Of a stretch of DNA of 50,154 nt, positions 18,212 to 24,861 are shown in pieces (position 1 is the stretch's first letter; each line of letters opens with the position of its first letter). This DNA comes from a virus. Location: the IMG/VR virus record IMGVR_UViG_3300037041_001770, positions 1-50,154 of that record; one strand, 5' to 3'. The translations under genes and the position numbers were made by a program. The notes under the pieces were generated by a model that was not told the origin of the DNA, made no database searches, and was given only the letters and a program-made list of their open reading frames with translations.

Positions 18212-19042
18212 ATGAAATTTTTATTTGGTATTTTTCTTTTATCTTTGGGTATAGGTATTGGGCCTCTCATGGCTCAGAATCAGAAGGCAAGCGATAAGGC
18301 TAGCGAAATGGGCATGATAATTCCATCGGGAACCATCATGCCATATGCTGGCGCAACAGCTCCAGCCGGTTGGGTCTTTGCAGCGGGTCAGGAATATAAC
18401 ACCACGGGAACATATGCGAAGCTTTTTGCTGCGATTGGTTCGGCCTATTGTACGAATGACCACGGCGCGGGAGGCTCATGTACCACGGGAGTTTTTAGAC
18501 TTCCTGATTTGCGCGGTAGATTTGTGGGCGGTCGCGATAATATGAACGGCATTGCTGCGAATCGAATCACAGCAGCTAAAACACTTGATGGAACTATCCT
18601 TGGAAAAGCTGGCGGCTCACAAAATGTTGCTGGTCATTATCATGGCCACACTTTAAACATTACTTCGAGCGGTAGCGGTACGGTAACAGGAACAGTTGGA
18701 GGCGCTGATGGAACTCATAACCATACAATAACTGACCCTGGTCATGCTCATAATCAACTAGCAACATATGCAGGGACGGGTGGAGGTGGTTTTGCTGGAA
18801 TTAGTGGAGGAGGTAATACAAATACACAGATTACATCTTCACTGACTTCGATATCTATTAATTCAACTAATTCAGGTCATGGCCATGGATTTTCTTTAAC
18901 AGCTCCAAACCATGCACATGCAAACGGAAACTTTGCGGGAACGGTCGGCCTCGCATCAGGATCAGGCGGCTGTGATGGCAATAGCGATTCATGCAACAAC
19001 CTTTCACCAACAATTATTCTAAATTACATTATCAAACTTTAA
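18212..19042 (+). CDS. Tail-collar fibre-tip protein with signal peptide (paralogue 1)
   Basis: 276 residues. The first about 21 residues are a signal peptide (MKFLFGIFLLSLGIGIGPLMA, then QNQK). The mature protein opens with the phage tail-collar domain: IIPSGTIMPYAGATAPAGWVFAAGQEY, then FRLPDLRGRFVGGRD. The C-terminal half is glycine/serine-rich with paired histidines (GHYHGH, THNHT, GHAHN, GHGHG, NHAHA). These resemble the metal-binding HxH sites on the trimeric tips of short fibres such as T4 gp12. It ends GGCDGNSDSCNN and IILNYIIKL. An export signal is unexpected on a virion protein made in the cytoplasm. The ribosome site is cgggggttaaaATG. Confidence 0.82.
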   Translation: MKFLFGIFLLSLGIGIGPLMAQNQKASDKASEMGMIIPSGTIMPYAGATAPAGWVFAAGQEYNTTGTYAKLFAAIGSAYCTNDHGAGGSCTTGVFRLPDLRGRFVGGRDNMNGIAANRITAAKTLDGTILGKAGGSQNVAGHYHGHTLNITSSGSGTVTGTVGGADGTHNHTITDPGHAHNQLATYAGTGGGGFAGISGGGNTNTQITSSLTSISINSTNSGHGHGFSLTAPNHAHANGNFAGTVGLASGSGGCDGNSDSCNNLSPTIILNYIIKL

Positions 19043-19051
19043 GGGGTAAAA

Positions 19052-19291
19052 ATGAAAGCAAGACACTTCGCAGCATTATCAACATTTATTATTTTCGTTC
19101 TTTCGATTGCGGTTTTACTCGTGGTCAAGGGACTTAAAGACGATCCAAAGCCAACAGAAATTGGTGAATTTGAATTTGAAGGGGCGAGAACTAAAGTTTT
19201 TAAAACTGGCGATTGCCAAGTTTTCGTTACAAAATGGAAGTCAAACGAAAATCCTAACTTTTTCTTTTCGTGCGGCGAGAGGGGTAAATAA
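19052..19291 (+). CDS. Small membrane-anchored protein between fibre genes
   Basis: 79 residues. One hydrophobic segment near the N-terminus (residues about 8-26, ALSTFIIFVLSIAVLLVVK) follows a basic start, so it is an inner-membrane anchor or uncleaved signal. The rest is charged with two cysteines (GDCQ, FSCG). Its stop overlaps the start of the next fibre-tip gene (TAATG), so the two are translationally coupled. Together with the neighbours' signal peptides this puts three consecutive gene products at the membrane or beyond it. Function unknown. Confidence 0.6.
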   Translation: MKARHFAALSTFIIFVLSIAVLLVVKGLKDDPKPTEIGEFEFEGARTKVFKTGDCQVFVTKWKSNENPNFFFSCGERGK

Positions 19292-20103
19292 TGAAAAAAA
19301 TACTTTTACTTTTATCTTTGTTTAGTTCGCTGGCATTTGGCGCGGATCACTTGCTATATGCTCCAAGCGGCAACTTAATTTTAGATGCTAAGGTCGGTTC
19401 TGTTATCAAAGTGAATAAAACTTTGCGGGTCGATAACATCACAAACTTAGCGGGAACAAGCGGCGCGCCTGGAATGGTTCCAATTGGGGGTATGGTCGCG
19501 GTCATGCCTAACACTCATGCGAATGCATGGCAACCACCGGCAACTGGAGTCATTAAAGATGGTTTTATGCGTGCTGATGGCGCTGTTGTTCCTACTTGTG
19601 CTGATTGTGTGATTCCAGCAGGAACCACAATGCCTAATATGGTTTCAAGGTTTCCAAAGGGATCAACGACAAGCGGGACAACGGCGGGAAGCGCAACAAA
19701 GAACCTACCAGGGCATTATCATAGCAATGGAAGTGGTACTAATGCACAAACTTCTGTTGATGTTACTGGTGGAACAGCATCTTTAACAGGAACAACAACT
19801 TTTGCAGCACACCCCCATACACATAGTGTAGTCGTTAATTTTTCAAGTGCTTATATTACATCGAATGGTTATAAATATACAGAAGGTGATACTATAGCTA
19901 GTAATCCACCTGGAACAAGTAATAATAATCTTTCTGCTTCTGTTGGTATTTCATCTGTACCTGCTTCAAGAACTGGTTCAAACTCTGTTACAGGTAATTT
20001 TGGCCTTGTAACAGGCGGCTGCGATGGTAACAGCGGGGCTAGCTGCTCGATAAACGTCGAACCCGCATACATGGAAACAGTTTGGATAATCAGAGTAAAA
20101 TAA
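19291..20103 (+). CDS. Tail-collar fibre-tip protein with signal peptide (paralogue 2)
   Basis: 270 residues. Signal peptide MKKILLLLSLFSSLAFG, cleaved before ADHLL. The mature protein has a short beta N-region, then the tail-collar core VPIGGMVAVMPNTHAN and PPATGVIKDGFMRADG, nearly the same as in the 20114 paralogue. The histidine/glycine-rich tip has PGHYHSNGSG and AAHPHTHSV. It ends GGCDGNSGASCSINVEPAYM, then ETVWIIRVK, the usual E-P-a-y-x-x-x-x-w-i-I-r-v-K end of collar proteins. The gene overlaps the small membrane protein before it and is followed by aaggggtaaaaaATG of the next copy. Confidence 0.8.
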   Translation: MKKILLLLSLFSSLAFGADHLLYAPSGNLILDAKVGSVIKVNKTLRVDNITNLAGTSGAPGMVPIGGMVAVMPNTHANAWQPPATGVIKDGFMRADGAVVPTCADCVIPAGTTMPNMVSRFPKGSTTSGTTAGSATKNLPGHYHSNGSGTNAQTSVDVTGGTASLTGTTTFAAHPHTHSVVVNFSSAYITSNGYKYTEGDTIASNPPGTSNNNLSASVGISSVPASRTGSNSVTGNFGLVTGGCDGNSGASCSINVEPAYMETVWIIRVK

Positions 20104-20113
20104 GGGGTAAAAA

Positions 20114-20881
20114 ATGAGTAAGTATATTTTAGCGATACTTTTGTTTTTTAGCGCAGAATTCGCGCTAGCAGGTAAACACAAAATTGCTGTTCCTGGTAAA
20201 GCTGATGTTTATGTGCCGACATTTGAAAGCGATGGAAGAACTTTAAACGTAGAGTCTCTTAATGGTCCTGGTACGGTTCCAATCGGCGGCATGGTCGCAG
20301 TTATGCCAGCGATTCAGTCAACTGATGCATGGCAACCACCGGCAACTGGCGTCATCAAAGATGGTTTCATGCGTGCCGATGGTCACACTATTACGACTCA
20401 AAACGTAGCGAGTGGCAGCAAGCTAAGGCAAGGAACAGTATTACCGAATATGACGGCAAAATATTTGAGGGGTAATACAACAAGCGGGACAACTGGCGGG
20501 GCGAATACTCAGGGTCTTATTGCTGCAAATATTCCACAAATGAGCGGGGCATTTACTTCTGGTAACAACAGTGTAGATCACTCGCATACTTGGTCAACAG
20601 CTTCAACAGGTGGTCATACAAATCATTCTTTTGGATTCAGAACACAATCAGGTTTAACATTTGGCGGTCAAGATGGTAGGTATATGATGCTTGGTAATGA
20701 TGCACCAATGGGAGCTACGCCAACGCAATCTGGTGGAGAGCATTCACATTCTGGCACTTCAAGCGGTATTTCAGTTAATCATACTCATAGTACAACAGTA
20801 ACACTTGGATCAGGCACACCAACAGCAGTAAACAATGAACCAGCTTATATAGAAACAATTTGGGTTATAAGGGTGAAGTAA
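20114..20881 (+). CDS. Tail-collar fibre-tip protein with signal peptide (paralogue 3)
   Basis: 255 residues. Signal peptide MSKYILAILLFFSAEFALA, then GKHKIAVPGK. The collar core is nearly the same as in the 19291 product (VPIGGMVAVMPAIQSTD, PPATGVIKDGFMRADG), while the tip differs (VDHSHTWST, HTNHSFGFR, GEHSHSG, VNHTHST). It ends NEPAYIETIWVIRVK. The conserved core with divergent histidine-rich tips is what duplication plus tip diversification would produce. The stop overlaps the start of the small regulator at 20881. Confidence 0.8.
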   Translation: MSKYILAILLFFSAEFALAGKHKIAVPGKADVYVPTFESDGRTLNVESLNGPGTVPIGGMVAVMPAIQSTDAWQPPATGVIKDGFMRADGHTITTQNVASGSKLRQGTVLPNMTAKYLRGNTTSGTTGGANTQGLIAANIPQMSGAFTSGNNSVDHSHTWSTASTGGHTNHSFGFRTQSGLTFGGQDGRYMMLGNDAPMGATPTQSGGEHSHSGTSSGISVNHTHSTTVTLGSGTPTAVNNEPAYIETIWVIRVK

Positions 20882-21198
20882 TGCTAAAAAAGCAAACTGA
20901 AATGATTTGTGCTTATAGGAAGCTAGATATAGATGATTTCATAATTTTATCATTTTTATCAAATGATGCTTCGTTCAAAAAAATTTCAGATAAGCTTATG
21001 ATTAGCAGGTCAGCAATCACACACAGGATAAACAAATATAAAGATTTGTTTGAAGGTTTCGATGTTGAGATAAAGAGGTACGGTAAAAAAGTTTGTAGTC
21101 CGGTAGCAATGGAGCTAGCGGATAAAGCTAAAATGTTTCTAGAAATATTATTAACAATGGGAGAGAAAAATGTCACGTCTTGTCATCAAGAAGAATAA
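20881..21198 (+). CDS. Small winged-helix (LysR-type HTH) regulator
   Basis: 105 residues, chosen from the ATG at 20881 because of the aagggtgaagta ribosome site. Residues about 18-75 read as a winged helix of the LysR/MarR sort: DDFIILSFLSNDASFKKISD, LMISRSAITHRINKY, then a wing around VEIKRYGKKVCSPV. It lacks an effector domain, so it may be a compact phage regulator. It is the first non-structural gene after the fibres and overlaps the next gene by 29 bases. A late-gene regulatory role is an inference. Confidence 0.6.
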   Translation: MLKKQTEMICAYRKLDIDDFIILSFLSNDASFKKISDKLMISRSAITHRINKYKDLFEGFDVEIKRYGKKVCSPVAMELADKAKMFLEILLTMGEKNVTSCHQEE

Positions 21199-21565
21199 TC
21201 CTATCGACGGCGGCGAAGCTAACTTAGTTTATGATCCAAACAGTGAACAGCTTCATTATCATGGTTGGGTTAAACTAAAGATCGGACCATTCAAAAAGAA
21301 ATTCCCTTTCAACGGGAATGAAAAAGTTGCTAAAGAGCTGATGCGCTCGGACTCTTTAGAAGCTGGAAAAGTAATCGATATCGAAGGAGTCAAAATAACT
21401 GTTATGGCGATCCATGAGGGATCGGCTACGGTTTCCTTTGACTCTGAAGATTTTGATGGCTTTGCAGAACTCGACACAAAGGGCGAATATCTCGATGTTA
21501 TGAGTGTTAAAGCCGAGGGAAAATTCCAAGGAATTAAACTCAAAGTTGAAGCTTACAGGGTTTAA
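21170..21565 (+). CDS. Hypothetical protein at the end of the structural operon
   Basis: 131 residues, overlapping the regulator by 29 bases. The protein is beta-rich and highly charged (KIGPFKKKFPFNG, IEGVKITVMAIHEG, ATVSFDSEDFDGFAEL), compatible with a small beta-barrel or sandwich. It has no signal peptide and no catalytic motif. A strong hairpin overlaps its stop, so it is the last gene of the transcript. Function unknown. Confidence 0.6.
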   Translation: MSRLVIKKNNPIDGGEANLVYDPNSEQLHYHGWVKLKIGPFKKKFPFNGNEKVAKELMRSDSLEAGKVIDIEGVKITVMAIHEGSATVSFDSEDFDGFAELDTKGEYLDVMSVKAEGKFQGIKLKVEAYRV

Positions 21566-21576
21566 AACCTTGTAAG
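21552..21576 (+). terminator. Hairpin terminator ending the late operon
   Basis: CTTACAGGGTTT pairs with AAACCTTGTAAG (12 bp with one G-U pair, tight A loop). It overlaps the last codons of the 21170 gene and is followed by a pyrimidine-rich run (TCTCTTCTTTTCC). Confidence 0.7.
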
Positions 21577-21606
21577 TCTCTTCTTTTCCTACCTCAAAAA
21601 AAATAA

Positions 21607-21618
21607 TTACAAATGTAA
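21607..21618. promoter_or_regulatory. Operator copy 1 (TTACAAATGTAA)
   Basis: This imperfect 12-base palindrome occurs in exactly the same sequence or its reverse complement at 21607, 23520, 38960 and 39785, all between genes. Here it is 10 bases before a -35 element. Confidence 0.65.
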
Positions 21619-21627
21619 ATTTTTATG

Positions 21628-21684
21628 TTGACCTTTTTTTGCGAATAGGCGATAACTGCTTTGTCACCACTAACGGTAACAAAG
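21628..21684 (+). promoter_or_regulatory. Promoter and leader hairpin, cassette 1
   Basis: A -35-like TTGACC (21628-21633) and -10-like GATAAC (21651-21656) are 17 bases apart. A hairpin CTTTGTCACC / GGTAACAAAG with loop ACTAAC (21659-21684) follows, then CACAAGAA and the ribosome site. The same order of parts recurs at 21919 and 23540. Confidence 0.7.
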
Positions 21685-21704
21685 CACAAGAAAAGAGTTA
21701 AAAC

Positions 21705-21890
21705 ATGAAAAAATTTATAGCATCACAAAAATATATCTCTGAAGAAAAATCATATTGCTGGTGTGTTTGTAGGTATGATGGCCGATCCTTCAGAGATGGG
21801 GTTTTATCTTATAATTTCCCATATACAGAACAAGGCGCAATCGACGCCATTGCTTGTGCTAAAAAGCTCGACGAAGAGCACGAATTTTAA
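21705..21890 (+). CDS. Small protein after promoter cassette 1
   Basis: 61 residues beginning MKKFIASQKYISEEKSYCWC. Three cysteines cluster near residues 18-22 (CWCVC) and one more is at about 50. A mixed alpha/beta small domain ends in an acidic helix (AIACAKKLDEEHEF). It is transcribed from the 21628 promoter as a single gene, since cassette 2 begins soon after it. Single-gene early units of this kind often encode host-takeover or defence-related factors, but nothing here shows the function. Confidence 0.6.
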   Translation: MKKFIASQKYISEEKSYCWCVCRYDGRSFRDGVLSYNFPYTEQGAIDAIACAKKLDEEHEF

Positions 21891-21896
21891 AAATAA

Positions 21897-21975
21897 TTAC
21901 AAAAGAGAATTTATTTTCTTGCATTATCTACCTGCTACTGTATAACTATCTTTGTCACCACTAACGGTAACAAAG
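21897..21975 (+). promoter_or_regulatory. Promoter and leader hairpin, cassette 2
   Basis: A partial operator-like TTACAAAAGAGAA starts at 21897. A -35-like TTGCAT (21919-21924) and -10 TATAAC (21941-21946) are separated by 16 bases. The hairpin CTTTGTCACC-ACTAAC-GGTAACAAAG (21950-21975) is identical to cassette 1 and is followed by GAAGGAAAAAATATG. Confidence 0.72.
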
Positions 21976-21992
21976 CACAAGAAGGAAAAAAT

Positions 21993-22241
21993 ATGAGAGT
22001 AGTAAACTGGAACGAAGTAGCACAAAAAGCGGTACTTATGAGCACCGAAAGCCTTATCTTCACAATCAATGATTGCAGAGAAGCGGCGAAGGTTTCGCGC
22101 GGTTGGAATCCTGAGAATGAAGGTTACTACGATGATGAAGCTTCGGTATATGCTTCAGAACTCAGAAGAAGAGAGAGATGTAATACAGTTGCATCTATAA
22201 GAAAAAGTTGGAGCGATTTACCAGCTAGAAAAAAAAGTTAA
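21993..22241 (+). CDS. Small protein after promoter cassette 2
   Basis: 82 residues, ribosome site GAAGGA. A helical, charged protein: ESLIFTINDCREAAKVSRGWNP, then DDEASVYASELRRRE and a basic tail ending SDLPARKKS. Similar short acidic-then-basic helical proteins are common in phage early regions, and no family is recognised. It is the first gene of the run 21993-23517 driven by cassette 2. Confidence 0.6.
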   Translation: MRVVNWNEVAQKAVLMSTESLIFTINDCREAAKVSRGWNPENEGYYDDEASVYASELRRRERCNTVASIRKSWSDLPARKKS

Positions 22242-22267
22242 TTCTTCAAATAAATAAGAGGTTAAAA

Positions 22268-22549
22268 ATGGAATGCATGGGATTAGATAGAAATGGGTGT
22301 AGGCATAAGAATTTAAAATCAAAAGTTTGGTATGTATGCGATGCTTGCGATGCTGATTTTAGAGAACAGGTTAAACAGCAAAATAAAAGTATTGCTAGGG
22401 CGAAAGAATTAGCTGGTTTAGCAATCGTAAGGGCCTCTCAAGGTTTGAAGTATGGCGATGATATGAGATGGTCAACAAAGGTATGCTTACAAGATGCTGC
22501 TAAATTATTGCGAGATGCATTAGAAGATTTAGAAAACAATAGGATTTAA
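22268..22549 (+). CDS. Small cysteine-containing protein (possible zinc finger)
   Basis: 93 residues. The N-terminus has C-x8-C-x12-C-x2-C spacing (MECMGLDRNGCRHKNLK, then WYVCDACDADFREQ), suggesting a small zinc-binding head. A long helix follows (REQVKQQNKSIARAKELAGL) and another near the C-terminus (LLRDALEDLEN). The combination suggests a nucleic-acid or protein adaptor. Preceded by an AAGAGG ribosome site. One base separates its stop from the next start, so the genes are co-translated. Confidence 0.58.
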   Translation: MECMGLDRNGCRHKNLKSKVWYVCDACDADFREQVKQQNKSIARAKELAGLAIVRASQGLKYGDDMRWSTKVCLQDAAKLLRDALEDLENNRI

Positions 22550-22550
22550 T

Positions 22551-22847
22551 ATGGAAAATGTACTTAAAAAACAATCTGAAATAATGTGTAAATTTGCTTT
22601 AACACTTAAACCCGGTTCAGCTCGCGCTCAATGCTATACGATTGCAAATTATAAGTTAGATCATGGTGAAACTATCGCCGAAAGAATTATGAGGGATCAC
22701 TATAGTTTAGGTCATGCATTAAGAGCAGCACGGCTCATGTTTGATGCTGGGTGTGCAACTGAAATTCCAAACAAAAAACCGCATCTATTTGGGACTTTTA
22801 TTTTTCTCGATGGTTCAGAATTAGGTGTAAAAAAGGTTGAAGCATGA
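22551..22847 (+). CDS. Small hypothetical protein
   Basis: 98 residues, mostly helical, with KQSEIMCKFALTLKPGSARAQ, then AERIMRDHYSLGHALRAARLMFDAG. Its stop overlaps the start of the 22844 gene by four bases (ATGA). No signal peptide or motif is recognised. It belongs to the cassette 2 operon. Confidence 0.55.
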   Translation: MENVLKKQSEIMCKFALTLKPGSARAQCYTIANYKLDHGETIAERIMRDHYSLGHALRAARLMFDAGCATEIPNKKPHLFGTFIFLDGSELGVKKVEA

Positions 22848-23080
22848 CAACACTAGCTAACGGTTTAAACGCTGTTGTCTTACTTTCTGGAGGATTTCAT
22901 AATCGGCCTGAAATGTGGATACGGGTTAACAAGAAATATTTAATCGAGTACGATGAAAGCTATTTGACAGAACATCATATAAAACGACTAGAAAAACATT
23001 TTTGTGGAATTAAAGGTTGTAATTGCGGGTCATATCACAAAGCAACCATAAAAATACATCATGGTAAAAAATGGAAATGA
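22844..23080 (+). CDS. Small cysteine-motif protein
   Basis: 78 residues, ATGA overlap with the previous gene. The C-terminal half holds C-x4-C-x-C plus histidines (HFCGIKGCNCGSYHK), a compact likely metal-binding knuckle of a kind I have seen in small phage proteins. The N-terminal part is a hydrophobic-charged strand region (WIRVNKKYLIEYDESYLTEHH). Function unknown. Confidence 0.55.
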   Translation: MTTLANGLNAVVLLSGGFHNRPEMWIRVNKKYLIEYDESYLTEHHIKRLEKHFCGIKGCNCGSYHKATIKIHHGKKWK

Positions 23081-23086
23081 GGTTAT

Positions 23087-23284
23087 ATGAATAATAATGA
23101 GATCCCAAAAAGGCAAGATGCAATAAGTTGTTATTTTTGTAAGCACTATTTTTTAATAGAAAAAGATGATGAACAATTATCGAGCTGCTCAAAACATGAC
23201 TTCGTTTTTAGTTTAATTACAAATGGTTTCTCTACTCTTTTCAGTAAATGTGAATCTTTTGAAGAAAGCGGTAGTAAGAGATGA
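23087..23284 (+). CDS. Small CxxC protein, member 1 of a tandem pair
   Basis: 65 residues, GAGGTT ribosome site. Cysteine layout C-x2-C (CYFCKHY) then C near residue 36 (SSCSKHDF) and another near 57 (SKCESFEE). This matches the layout of the next gene, so 23087 and 23281 look like tandem paralogues. Four cysteines in such a short protein indicate a structural zinc site. The four-base overlap (ATGA) couples them. Confidence 0.58.
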   Translation: MNNNEIPKRQDAISCYFCKHYFLIEKDDEQLSSCSKHDFVFSLITNGFSTLFSKCESFEESGSKR

Positions 23285-23517
23285 AAGAACTAATGAAAAA
23301 TCCACCGAACTACCGACACATAGAAGATAGGTCATGCTTTTCTTGTATTCATTTAAGAGAAAAAGAAAAATCAATTTTACCGCCATTTAAAAGCTATTAC
23401 TGCCATATGTTCCTAAACAATTTATCAGCAGTTGAATCATGTTATTATGTATGTGACGATTATTTTCGTGCGGGATCTTATGCATTGGAACAAAGATACC
23501 AGCTACCCCATAAATAA
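23281..23517 (+). CDS. Small CxxC protein, member 2 of a tandem pair
   Basis: 78 residues. It has CFSCIHLRE, then YYCHMF, then ESCYYVCDDYF, paralleling the C-x2-C...C...C arrangement of the preceding protein with an aromatic ending. Likely a small zinc-binding protein of unknown role. Last gene of the cassette 2 operon. The third promoter cassette starts three bases after its stop. Confidence 0.58.
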   Translation: MKELMKNPPNYRHIEDRSCFSCIHLREKEKSILPPFKSYYCHMFLNNLSAVESCYYVCDDYFRAGSYALEQRYQLPHK

Positions 23518-23519
23518 AA

Positions 23520-23595
23520 TTACATTTGTAAATTAATGCTTGCATTATCTTTCCACTACTGTATAACTATCTTTGTCACCAATAACGATGACAAG
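23520..23595 (+). promoter_or_regulatory. Operator copy 2 plus promoter and leader hairpin, cassette 3
   Basis: TTACATTTGTAA (23520-23531) is the reverse complement of operator copy 1. A -35-like TTGCAT (23540-23545), 16-base gap and -10 TATAAC (23562-23567) follow. The leader hairpin (23571-23595) differs from cassettes 1 and 2 at several bases (loop AATAAC, right arm GATGACAAG), but the stem is kept by altered pairing, as expected for a functional RNA hairpin. Confidence 0.72.
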
Positions 23596-23614
23596 CACAA
23601 GAAAGAAGAAAAAA

Positions 23615-23848
23615 ATGAAGCACGAAACACTAATCAAAAGAATCGAAAAAACAGGCATTAAAGTTGAAAATCATGACGATAGAAGATTTGTAGCAAGGGG
23701 AAAAACAAATAATGTTTCTTGGTACAAGCAAGGTGATAGGGCGGTATGTGTTTCGACAGCTTCGCCATATACAGATAGTTCAACAGATTGTTTTTGCGAT
23801 ATCTGGCATAGAACAATCAAATCAGCGGTTACCTACTTGAGCAAATAA
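23615..23848 (+). CDS. Small HicA-like toxin / basic protein
   Basis: 77 residues from the ATG at 23615 (ribosome site GAAAGAAGAA). An upstream in-frame start at 23573 would read through the leader hairpin and is rejected. The protein begins MKHETLIKRIEKTGIKVENH, basic and helical, then strand segments (RRFVARGKTNNVSWYKQGDRAVCV). A HicA-like dsRNA-binding fold is a weak possibility from the helix-then-strands layout. The catalytic G-H-[HR] of HicA is not clear, so I leave it as a small basic protein of unknown role. Confidence 0.5.
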   Translation: MKHETLIKRIEKTGIKVENHDDRRFVARGKTNNVSWYKQGDRAVCVSTASPYTDSSTDCFCDIWHRTIKSAVTYLSK

Positions 23849-23868
23849 GCTCAAGTATTTACTTTAAT

Positions 23869-23893
23869 TTCCATCATATCGGTGGATTTTTTT
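23869..23893 (+). terminator. Rho-independent terminator
   Basis: TCCATC pairs with GGTGGA (one G-U pair) around loop ATATC, followed by seven T residues. A second hairpin, CTTGAGC / GCTCAAG, overlaps the stop of the gene just upstream. Confidence 0.75.
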
Positions 23894-23907
23894 ATACAGG
23901 AGTATTT

Positions 23908-24168
23908 ATGAATAAGTTGTTTTTGATCGGTTTAGTTATGTCGTCTGTATCATTCGGAGAATCGCGAGTCATTGAAGTAAATAGGGATTACCCTAACGTC
24001 CCTGGCGCAAATGAAGCAACAGGGTCAAGAGAGGTTGTAAGAATTGCTAATGGTAACAGAGATATTATTGGCGCTGTTGCCGGTAACATCATTGGTCGTG
24101 GGGGCTGGGCTTCTGGCGTGGGCGCTGTTGCCGGTGCTATCATTTCAAGAGATCCAAACAAAAAATGA
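23908..24168 (+). CDS. Exported glycine-zipper protein
   Basis: 86 residues. Signal peptide MNKLFLIGLVMSSVSFG, cleaved before ESRVIE. The C-terminal half carries small-residue G-x3-G spacing (IIGAVAGNIIGRGGWASG, then VGAVAGAIISRD), the glycine-zipper pattern of periplasmic or outer-membrane proteins that insert into or associate with membranes. A phage-encoded exported zipper protein could alter the envelope, for example in lysis or superinfection exclusion. It overlaps the small membrane protein that follows by four bases. Confidence 0.68.
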   Translation: MNKLFLIGLVMSSVSFGESRVIEVNRDYPNVPGANEATGSREVVRIANGNRDIIGAVAGNIIGRGGWASGVGAVAGAIISRDPNKK

Positions 24169-24341
24169 TAAATCATGAGTTAAAAAAGAACTTGAGAATC
24201 GGCGCTGCGATGTTTGTAGCTATGTTTATAGCTACCAGCTCGCTAAAAAGATCGTTAATTTTTATTATTGTTTATGCAATAATAATTTTAGCAATTAGCG
24301 CGATAACGATAGTAATCAGAAAATTAACAAAAAAGGTTTAA
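24165..24341 (+). CDS. Two-helix small membrane protein (holin-like candidate)
   Basis: 58 residues from the ATG overlapping the previous stop (ATGA). Two hydrophobic helices at about 12-24 (GAAMFVAMFIATS) and 31-51 (LIFIIVYAIIILAISAITIV) are joined by a short polar turn (SLKRS). The C-terminus is basic (IRKLTKKV). Size, two transmembrane helices and a charged tail fit class II holins. The neighbour is an exported glycine-zipper protein. The amidase is far away on the other strand, so holin is only a candidate role. Confidence 0.55.
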   Translation: MINHELKKNLRIGAAMFVAMFIATSSLKRSLIFIIVYAIIILAISAITIVIRKLTKKV

Positions 24342-24342
24342 C

Positions 24343-24618
24343 ATGAACACCCTGATAGTTTTAACTCGCTTCGATGAATCTAGGAATTACTTAATAGTAA
24401 CAAGTGGAGACTATAGACATCTGAATGGGTTAACTCTATCAGTTGAAACCATAAATGAGCACTACCCAAAGAATTTAGAACTATATAATCTACTGTTTGA
24501 CGAAGAAGGTTTACTTAAGATGAACGGCTATAATTTATCAACAAATCATCATTTATCTATGGAGCTTCTTGAAGCTAATAAGATTAAATTTATTATTTTT
24601 TGCCGAGGTGATTTTTGA
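24343..24618 (+). CDS. Small hypothetical protein
   Basis: 91 residues, directly after the membrane protein (one-base gap) and overlapping the TTG start of the next gene. Mixed alpha/beta with LIVLTRFDESRNYLIV, DYRHLNGLTLSVETI and an ending IIFCRGDF. No motif recognised. Its place in front of a Cro-like gene suggests a small regulatory unit. Confidence 0.5.
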   Translation: MNTLIVLTRFDESRNYLIVTSGDYRHLNGLTLSVETINEHYPKNLELYNLLFDEEGLLKMNGYNLSTNHHLSMELLEANKIKFIIFCRGDF

Positions 24619-24821
24619 GTATAGATACAAAGGAGAGTATCAAAGAAGCTATTTTGATAGCGGGGTCACAAACGGCGCTATCAAATCATATGGATGTTAC
24701 AAGGCAGATGGTCAGCAGATGGCTTAAAACTGGAAAGATTTCTCTGCAACATTATCTCAAGCTTAATCAGTACATAAATTATAACTCAATTAAAAAAGAT
24801 GTTAATTTGCGAAATTCCTAA
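24615..24821 (+). CDS. Cro-like helix-turn-helix DNA-binding protein
   Basis: 68 residues from a TTG start that overlaps the preceding stop. Residues about 14-45 contain a classical helix-turn-helix: AGSQTALSNHMDVTRQMVSR, then WLKTGKIS, as in Cro/YdaS-type phage repressors (Q-t-x-L-a-x-x-l-x-v-s-r-q-x-V-s-x-W). Small size fits Cro-type proteins. It is a candidate for the factor that reads the TTACAAATGTAA sites, which is an inference from proximity and size. Confidence 0.68.
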   Translation: MSIDTKESIKEAILIAGSQTALSNHMDVTRQMVSRWLKTGKISLQHYLKLNQYINYNSIKKDVNLRNS

Positions 24822-24861
24822 AATAATATAAACTAGAATAACAACCAAAAAAGGGAGAGAT

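Noticed and set aside
23573-23614. Upstream start for the 23615 gene
   Set aside because: It would translate through the conserved leader hairpin, and the ribosome site fits ATG 23615.
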